From Arbacia lixula (taxonomy: Eukaryota; Echinodermata; Echinoidea; Arbacioida; Arbaciidae): a DNA stretch of 64,000 nt. The position numbers and the translations under genes were made by a program. The notes beneath the pieces were generated by a model. The model did no database searches. It saw only the letters and a list, made by a program, of their open reading frames with translations, and was not told where the DNA came from. This document shows, piece after piece, positions 59,080-64,000 of this stretch (position 1 is the stretch's first letter; the number at the start of each line of letters is the position of its first letter). Location of the stretch: assembly GCA_963669155.1 (NCBI GenBank), contig OZ022588.1, forward strand, positions 17,389,785-17,453,784, read 5' to 3'.

Positions 59080-59280
59080 GTTCAGTTCATTTCAGTTTAT
59101 TTCACATCCATTAAAAATCCATAAAGCTTTATATTAGTACATTCAAACATATGAAAAAGTGCTTGATATTTAAAAATCACTTCCGTCTTGGGATGTTGAT
59201 ACGGATTTGAGCTTAAGCAATATACACTTTTGCTTTTTAAGGCACAGTAATCAAAGGTCCGCAATATAGAGATCAAATTC
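59080..59280 (-). mobile_element. LINE 3'-end remnant
   Basis: The plus-strand phrase GTTCAGTTCATTTCAGTTTA resembles the CAGTT-repeat tail of the LINE fragment at 23648, so this is probably the 3' end of a related minus-strand insertion. No protein sequence remains. Confidence 0.35.
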
Positions 59281-59328
59281 TGAATCCATCTTTTAACATT
59301 GTAGTATTATACGCAGTATAATAATATA

Positions 59329-59380
59329 AGTCGTAGTAGTAGTAGTAGTAGTAGTAGTAGCCGTCGTAGAAGTAGTAGAA
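59329..59380 (+). repeat. (GTA)n microsatellite
   Basis: About ten GTA units, then degenerate units. Confidence 0.85.
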
Positions 59381-59394
59381 ATAGAAATGTGCTA

Positions 59395-59655
59395 TAGTCT
59401 AATTGCGGAAGAGGTTTACGGTACACCATGTGTAAAGTCCTGGAAGGACTGAGATGAGAAAAGAAAAAGTGGATAGAATTGGAGGTGAATTAGAAAGGCG
59501 AGAAAGTGGAGATTTGAAAGTAGCGTATTCTTTCGAAATGAGTGTAGTCCTTAAAAGGACTGTAAACCAGAAGGAGTGAAGAGCTGAGGAATAGAGAAGT
59601 AGACTCGTTGTTTCGGGCAGGTTGACTGCCCGTCTTCAGGAGTATAGTCTACTAT
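59395..59655 (-). mobile_element. Hammerhead-family dispersed repeat, copy 3
   Basis: Reverse complement of the 52495-52740 family over its whole length, from the hammerhead-like motif (59643-59603) to GCGGAAGAGGTTTACGG (59405-59421 on the plus strand). Confidence 0.75.
59603..59643 (-). ncRNA. Hammerhead-ribozyme-like motif, mutated cleavage site
   Basis: Stem I ACTC/GAGT, core CTGAAGA, one extra C, perfect stem II GGGCAG/CTGCCC with loop TCAAC, and core GAAAC are kept. The expected GTC before GAGT is AAC here, so self-cleavage would be lost or altered. Flanking AGTAGACT (59598-59605) and AGTCTACT (59646-59653) give further stem I complementarity. Confidence 0.4.
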
Positions 59656-59659
59656 AGTT

Positions 59660-60120
59660 GTGATAACAGCAGTAATGAAAAGAGTAGAATCTCGTTGGTG
59701 ACATTTAGAGTGGGCAGGATTACAGGTTTAAATCCTTATATTCTTAATTGATGACTATATACGACGTAGTCTAGGCTCACGGACGCACCTGGTCATGAGC
59801 TCACACGCAAGACACACATTCCTCTGTTGGCAATCTCTCCCCGTGGTATTTGCAGATTACCCCAAACACGGGTCTAGGGATTAAGACTATACGCATCCTC
59901 CACTATGACGTATGACATACATCTCGTTGCTTGCCCCTCTTAACTGTCTTAAGCGAACTGTTTAGCTTGAACCCAATCAATCGATTTCACGTCATGCCGC
60001 TTTGAGATCGGCTAGACAAAACTCGACATGCTATTGACAAGAGGCTTCAGCGGCACATTGTGATTTATTTTCCTTCCGGTGGCATTCATATTTAACATGG
60101 TTCACCTCCGATAGTGAGTC
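59660..60120. other. Unannotated stretch
   Basis: GC-balanced unique DNA, possibly part of the candidate regulatory region that follows. Confidence 0.4.
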
Positions 60121-60400
60121 CGTGAATACGTATACTCCCGTAGGAGTTCTCGTAATCCCGCTTTGATAATTACTCAATCACTTTCGCCGTTTTCTTTCCA
60201 GCGATAGGCCAACACGCATCAAATATTAATCGCCCCCAAACGCGACTCATTATTAATATGAAGTCCCCTGGGAATCTACATAGGCAAATAGACAATGCTC
60301 GTGAGTTCTGATCAAGGGCTCTTGACTGAGGCTTGGCCTCGGGGGTTGGCTGGCTTGCCATCCGTCTGTTTTCGGTCGGATAATTGACTTATTTACCCCG
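60120..60400. promoter_or_regulatory. Candidate regulatory region (homeodomain, TCF and Otx sites)
   Basis: Unique, GC-balanced DNA with GTAATCCCG (Otx-type, about 60152), CTTTGATAATTA (TCF-like plus TAATTA, about 60161), and the exact inverted pair ATATTAAT (60223-60230) and ATTAATAT (60252-60259). The longest frame (63 codons, minus) is featureless. Motif-based inference only. Confidence 0.3.
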
Positions 60401-60404
60401 TAAC

Positions 60405-60715
60405 ATGGAGCGATAGAAAATACCCGATTACGTGCATTATGCTAGCGATCATTGTCACGAAGGAAAGGGAAGGGCCGTATAGGTATGGCTGTTTGATTGA
60501 TGCGGAGACCCAGTTTACTTCACCTTGGTATTATTGCTGTTTTTGAGAATGAACTGGTTTAATATATCATGAGTCATTCAGTACACCTATCTATAACATT
60601 TATCTCGTTATGTCGGACAATTACATGTACACATGGTGTATGGTTTGCGCACACCACTAATGGACATAATGCTCATAACCAATTCAGTCCTATAAACTGA
60701 CCTGTTCCAGTTGTT
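60405..60715. other. Unannotated stretch
   Basis: No supported feature. Confidence 0.5.
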
Positions 60716-60719
60716 ATCA

Positions 60720-60912
60720 ATATGGGGCTGTCAGCGCTTAGTATTGAGAGGGTTAACCCGCTCAGTCCCAAAGGCAAGAAACTCAGTTGGTATTGATATG
60801 GGGCTGTCAGCGCTTGGTGCTTAGAGGGTTAACCCGCTCAGTTTCATAGGAAAGAAACTCAGGCGTAATCGATATGGGGCTATCAGTGTTTGGTATTGAG
60901 AGGGTTAAAGGG
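60720..60912 (+). repeat. 76-bp tandem repeat, about 2.5 copies
   Basis: ATATGGGGCT starts at 60720, 60796 and 60872, an exact 76-bp period. Each unit contains GAGGGTTAACCCGCTCAGT, itself holding the palindrome GGGTTAACCC. The third copy is cut short by a GGGTTAAAGGGTTAAA run. Confidence 0.9.
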
Positions 60913-61044
60913 TTAAATCTCTGCAGTGGGGATAATGTATGTGTATCGCGTCAGCAGGTCACCCGGTCAGCACGTTTTGTGCGGATGCAACTGCCTGTGT
61001 GTATGTCAGTCTGTCCCATGCAGCAGGGCACGGTACAAGATTAG

Positions 61045-61130
61045 TATTAACTCTTTGAGTACCAGATCAACTCCAAGTCTATGTGAATTTGTGTCTTTCC
61101 CGTACAAAAATGCATCAATGGCGCATTAAT
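61045..61130 (+). repeat. GAGTTAAC satellite fragment, locus 3
   Basis: TTAACTCTTTGAGTACCAG and ATGCATCAATGGCGCATTAA match parts of the units at 20.1 and 51.5 kb. Confidence 0.5.
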
Positions 61131-61384
61131 GGTCAAAATGCACACAACGTCAATGTCAAAATACTCTCTACGTAGAATCGTTTTGTATAACCACAACATA
61201 AGGTGGAGTGACATGGAAGTATTTTATCGATGGGTGGGTAAATTGATATCTTCGTAATGTACGTAGATAGATTGACACAAAAATTGTGGATTGAAAGATA
61301 GAAAGAAAGATCGATATAAATTAAATATATGCAAAGAAACATAGACATGATCAAGTGCGTGATATACGTGGGAGGAAGAGATAC

Positions 61385-61440
61385 GCATACATACATACAG
61401 ACAGACAAACAGACAGACAGACATACAGACAGACAGACTG
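61385..61440 (+). repeat. (ACAG)n microsatellite
   Basis: Imperfect ATAC/ACAG units. Confidence 0.85.
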
Positions 61441-61444
61441 ATAT

Positions 61445-61765
61445 ATAGCCATGATACCGCAGGCGACAAACATAAAGATAGGCAGATTACCTACACGATA
61501 GTCATTCACGGGCTCCTGTAAAAACATGGCACCTTCCTTATCATTTTTTCAAACACCTCCGAGAGAATCATGCCTGTGATAAGAAAGTATGGAGGGATGT
61601 ACTTATGAAGAAAACATGTCAGGGGTTTATTAAGCGAGAGGGAAGAAGGCGCGGCGAGGCGGGATCTTAGCGGAGCAGCCATTATTGGAAAACCGTGCTC
61701 ATACATGGTATACATGGTATAGGCTTGACAAGATACGTTTTCAAAATCACTCTGAAAGGAAGGGT
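61445..61765. other. Unannotated stretch
   Basis: No supported feature. Confidence 0.5.
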
Positions 61766-61767
61766 AG

Positions 61768-61768
61768 A

Positions 61769-61842
<74 letters not shown>

Positions 61843-61897
61843 TGTGTGTTTGTGTGTGTGTGTGTGTCTGTGTGTGTGTGTGCGGGGGGGGGGGGGG
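61768..61897 (+). repeat. (GT)n microsatellite followed by G14
   Basis: About 55 GT units with a few TT and CT interruptions, then G at 61884-61897. Overlapping Cys/Val and His/Thr frames are repeat translations. Confidence 0.95.
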
Positions 61898-61899
61898 TA

Positions 61900-62340
61900 T
61901 TGAGGGTGTTCCTCATCCCCAAAAAGGAGAGAAAAAAGATCCATGCGACAATCAAATATGAATCTAATTACCAATTTCAAGAACATTGAAATAAATAGTG
62001 TAGTTGTTAATGCGTAATTTTGTTTATATGAGTTTTGTTTTTTTGTAATACATGAATGAATATGTGTAAATATTTTTTTTATATGATAATATAAAGCAAA
62101 CCGCCAAAACAAATTGAAAATGAAGCATGTTTCATTTCAATACAGGTTTGATGGACCTAGTTTTTATCTCATTTAAAGAAAAATTGTGTTGAGGGTCCTT
62201 TTTAGTTTTCGTTCCTGTTAGTTTTTATTTTTGATGCCGGTTACATAGAAACTTTAATTCCCCTCTAAAATGTGTTCCGCGTGTGGCTTATGTCACGTCT
62301 ACTTTACACTATTCACATTTTTGTTATTACATCTCTTCAA
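61900..62340. other. Unannotated AT-rich stretch
   Basis: T-rich. No supported feature. Confidence 0.5.
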
Positions 62341-62344
62341 ATCG

Positions 62345-62570
62345 ACGCGCGCTATGATTGGCTAATCACATCTACATGCGGATGACGTTTACTTCGCTTT
62401 TACTAGTACTCGCACTCGCACATGACACGCTTGCGCGCGTTGGCTAGGCGTGGAGTTATGTGTGTGCTTGTTCTTGTGCGAATGTTCCGACAAATACGTG
62501 ACAGATGCTGCTAGAAAGTGATCTGATTTGGCGGTATAAACAACTGGATTACCACCACTTCACGTCCCAT
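62345..62570 (+). promoter_or_regulatory. Candidate TATA/CCAAT promoter
   Basis: An inverted CCAAT box (ATTGG, 62357-62361), a CRE-like TGACGTTT (about 62383) and CpG-rich DNA precede TATAAA at 62535-62540, itself after GGCGG. The expected start is near 62565, about 150 bp upstream of the ATG at 62717. Motif-based. Confidence 0.35.
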
Positions 62571-62716
62571 GTGTACACACAACTCATTCGCGCCTTGAGT
62601 ATTTTTTGTTTGTTTGCTGCGGACTTGTGAGTTGTGATCTTACACAGCGGACTATTAACCAAAACTTGGAAATTTTTTGCTTTTAGTTAGCGAGAGTTTC
62701 AGGCTCCACCTTCTCG

Positions 62717-62783
62717 ATGATATCTTGTTCAACTTCCGCGGGGATATGCATGATTGGCACATCGGAGTTAAAACTGGCAAATG
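62717..62783 (+). CDS. Candidate short first coding exon
   Basis: From the ATG at 62717 to a donor-like ATG/GTAACT at 62783/62784 there are 22 codons plus one base: MISCSTSAGICMIGTSELKL and two more residues. The exon follows a plausible TATA promoter at the right distance. The frame stays open unspliced to 63025 (102 codons) but with composition unlike a conserved protein. No family recognised. Weak evidence. Confidence 0.2.
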
Positions 62784-63059
62784 GTAACTTATTTATTTTT
62801 GCTGTTCATATAATCGTCAACGTTGGGTGTCCTATATCATCGTGGATAGTTGCTTACCTCACTCCCAGGTCGTCACCTGCTACACGCTGTTTATGGCGCT
62901 CCATTTCGTCCCTAGCCGATCCTGAATTTGATGAAAAATATGCTACATATAACCTTAAAAATGAACAACAAAAATGGACATCCAAGAAACCAGGCGCATG
63001 CTTATTAAACTATGATAGTGGCTAAGCTGACCGCAAGTGAACCCTGTATGTGAGGTGCC

Positions 63060-63600
63060 AGGACCGGCGTTTATGTCAAGGAATATCCCGGATTAATAAT
63101 CAATAACCTTACTTTATAGCGACGTCATTTTTCGTGGTAATCTGGTGAATTAACAACACGTCTAAGCGCGGTTTTATTACCAAGTTCATTTCCGTACTTG
63201 ATGTTCGGGGAGGGCCGATCGTTGCTCGGCGATCCTCGGATAAGAAGGAGCCCGTCTTCGGCGGTCTACGGGGGGCGCTTCCGATTATTAAGACAAGCCC
63301 CACCACTCACACGAGATACAGTATCGGCTCCCTCCCCATGGCATACACATAACGGGGGGCATTAGTTCGCTACGCATTAGTATCTCTGTGAAACTACCGA
63401 GGAACGGCGGCGTATTTGTCAATCAGGACTTTCGGAGAAAGTGACGTATCTGGCATCCTTAAGGCGGACGCTTCGCTCGGTATCGCCCGCCCCGCTCGCT
63501 GTCAATCTTCGGCTATCCCTGCAGATTTATCTATTTGAACGTGAAAGGATTATGCTGATGAGCCTGTACCGATCGTCTCATTTCTAGGTAAGAGAGATAA
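63060..63600. promoter_or_regulatory. CpG-rich stretch ending in a splice-donor-like site
   Basis: 63170-63510 is rich in CpG and GC compared with its surroundings, with mostly short frames. A good donor, CTAG/GTAAGAG, lies at 63587/63588. It could be a promoter-associated 5' untranslated exon on the plus strand. No TATA box is obvious. Confidence 0.3.
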
Positions 63601-63905
63601 TTGTATTGTTCGTGTCGTAGTTTCCCCAGACTGTGTATTATTTTAGCATGTACAATAAGACGTTTTTCGTCAACCCGTGCTTCAGGATTAGTATTCAAGA
63701 TGACGTTTTGTTGTTAATCACTTTGATTATTGATGTTTACATTTAGAATTGTTGTCTGGTTGAATAAGCTTAATGTTCGACATAATGTGTATGTGAATTG
63801 TAAAACGATAGCACACTTGACAATGGTCTACTGAATTACATAAAACTACTGATGGGAAAATCAGTCATCTTTAATTTCCTCCATCGTAATAAGTTATTTT
63901 ATTTA
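63601..63905. other. Unannotated AT-rich stretch
   Basis: No supported feature. Confidence 0.5.
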
Positions 63906-63909
63906 TTTA

Positions 63910-63934
63910 TTTTTTTTTTTTTGGGGGGGGGGGG
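63910..63934 (+). repeat. T13 run followed by G12 run
   Basis: Homopolymer T directly joined to homopolymer G. The last 66 bases of the window after it are unannotated. Confidence 0.9.
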
Positions 63935-64000
63935 CTTCTTGATATGAAGAGCCCACACTTGCCAAATTGACCATGTCGAACGCAACACGCAGTGTTAATG

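Noticed and set aside
60720-60912. CRISPR-like regular repeats
   Set aside because: Only 2-3 contiguous units with no unique spacers, in a eukaryotic context; simple tandem repeat.

Overview
The window looks like a stretch of nuclear genome from an invertebrate animal. It is AT-rich, and long (GA)n, (GT)n, (TTC)n and (GTA)n arrays occur throughout. Runs of 9-20 Gs are common, CpG is not strongly depleted, and no open frame behaves like a prokaryotic gene. Decayed LINEs of at least three kinds (L1-like, CR1/Jockey-like, RTE-like), a short hAT-like DNA transposon, and tRNA-derived SINEs fit a marine invertebrate such as an echinoderm, cephalochordate or mollusc. I cannot settle the lineage from sequence alone. 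I find no complete protein-coding gene. Nearly all open frames over 60 codons are chance frames or translations of simple repeats, so I read the region as intergenic or very long intronic DNA.

Layout. 0-5 kb: AT-rich DNA with purine microsatellites. 5.06-5.70 kb: truncated copy of a short hAT-like element. 6.4-10.6 kb: a composite with long inverted arms built from ~166-bp tandem units. An L1-like fragment with a 14-bp target duplication sits in one arm, and a CR1/Jockey-like reverse-transcriptase pseudogene fills the loop. 10.6-20 kb: mostly unannotated DNA with microsatellites, a homeodomain-site-rich candidate enhancer at 16.7-16.9 kb, and a SINE whose tail runs into a self-complementary (ACT)n(AGT)n array. 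20-25 kb: several copies of an inverted-repeat element, one interrupted by a 724-bp hAT-like insertion while two neighbouring copies keep the empty site, plus two LINE 3' ends. 25-47 kb: microsatellites, SINE remnants, a TATA-type candidate promoter at 30.6 kb, a CpG-rich island at 38.1-38.4 kb and a 120-bp tandem duplication. 47-48 kb: an 860-bp pyrimidine tract with about 76 perfect TTC units. 48-64 kb: a candidate first coding exon at 50.4 kb, three related satellite patches, a dispersed family carrying a hammerhead-ribozyme-like motif (52.5 and 59.6 kb), an RTE-like LINE insertion with clean ends (54.35-54.77 kb), and a candidate promoter plus short first exon at 62.4-62.8 kb.

The best-supported observations are the insertion events, because their duplications, tails and empty sites can be read directly. 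The candidate exons, promoters and enhancers rest on splice, TATA or homeodomain motifs only and need transcript or conservation data. If the 30.6 kb promoter and the 50.4 kb exon belong to one plus-strand gene, most of the window between them would be its first intron; this is inference.
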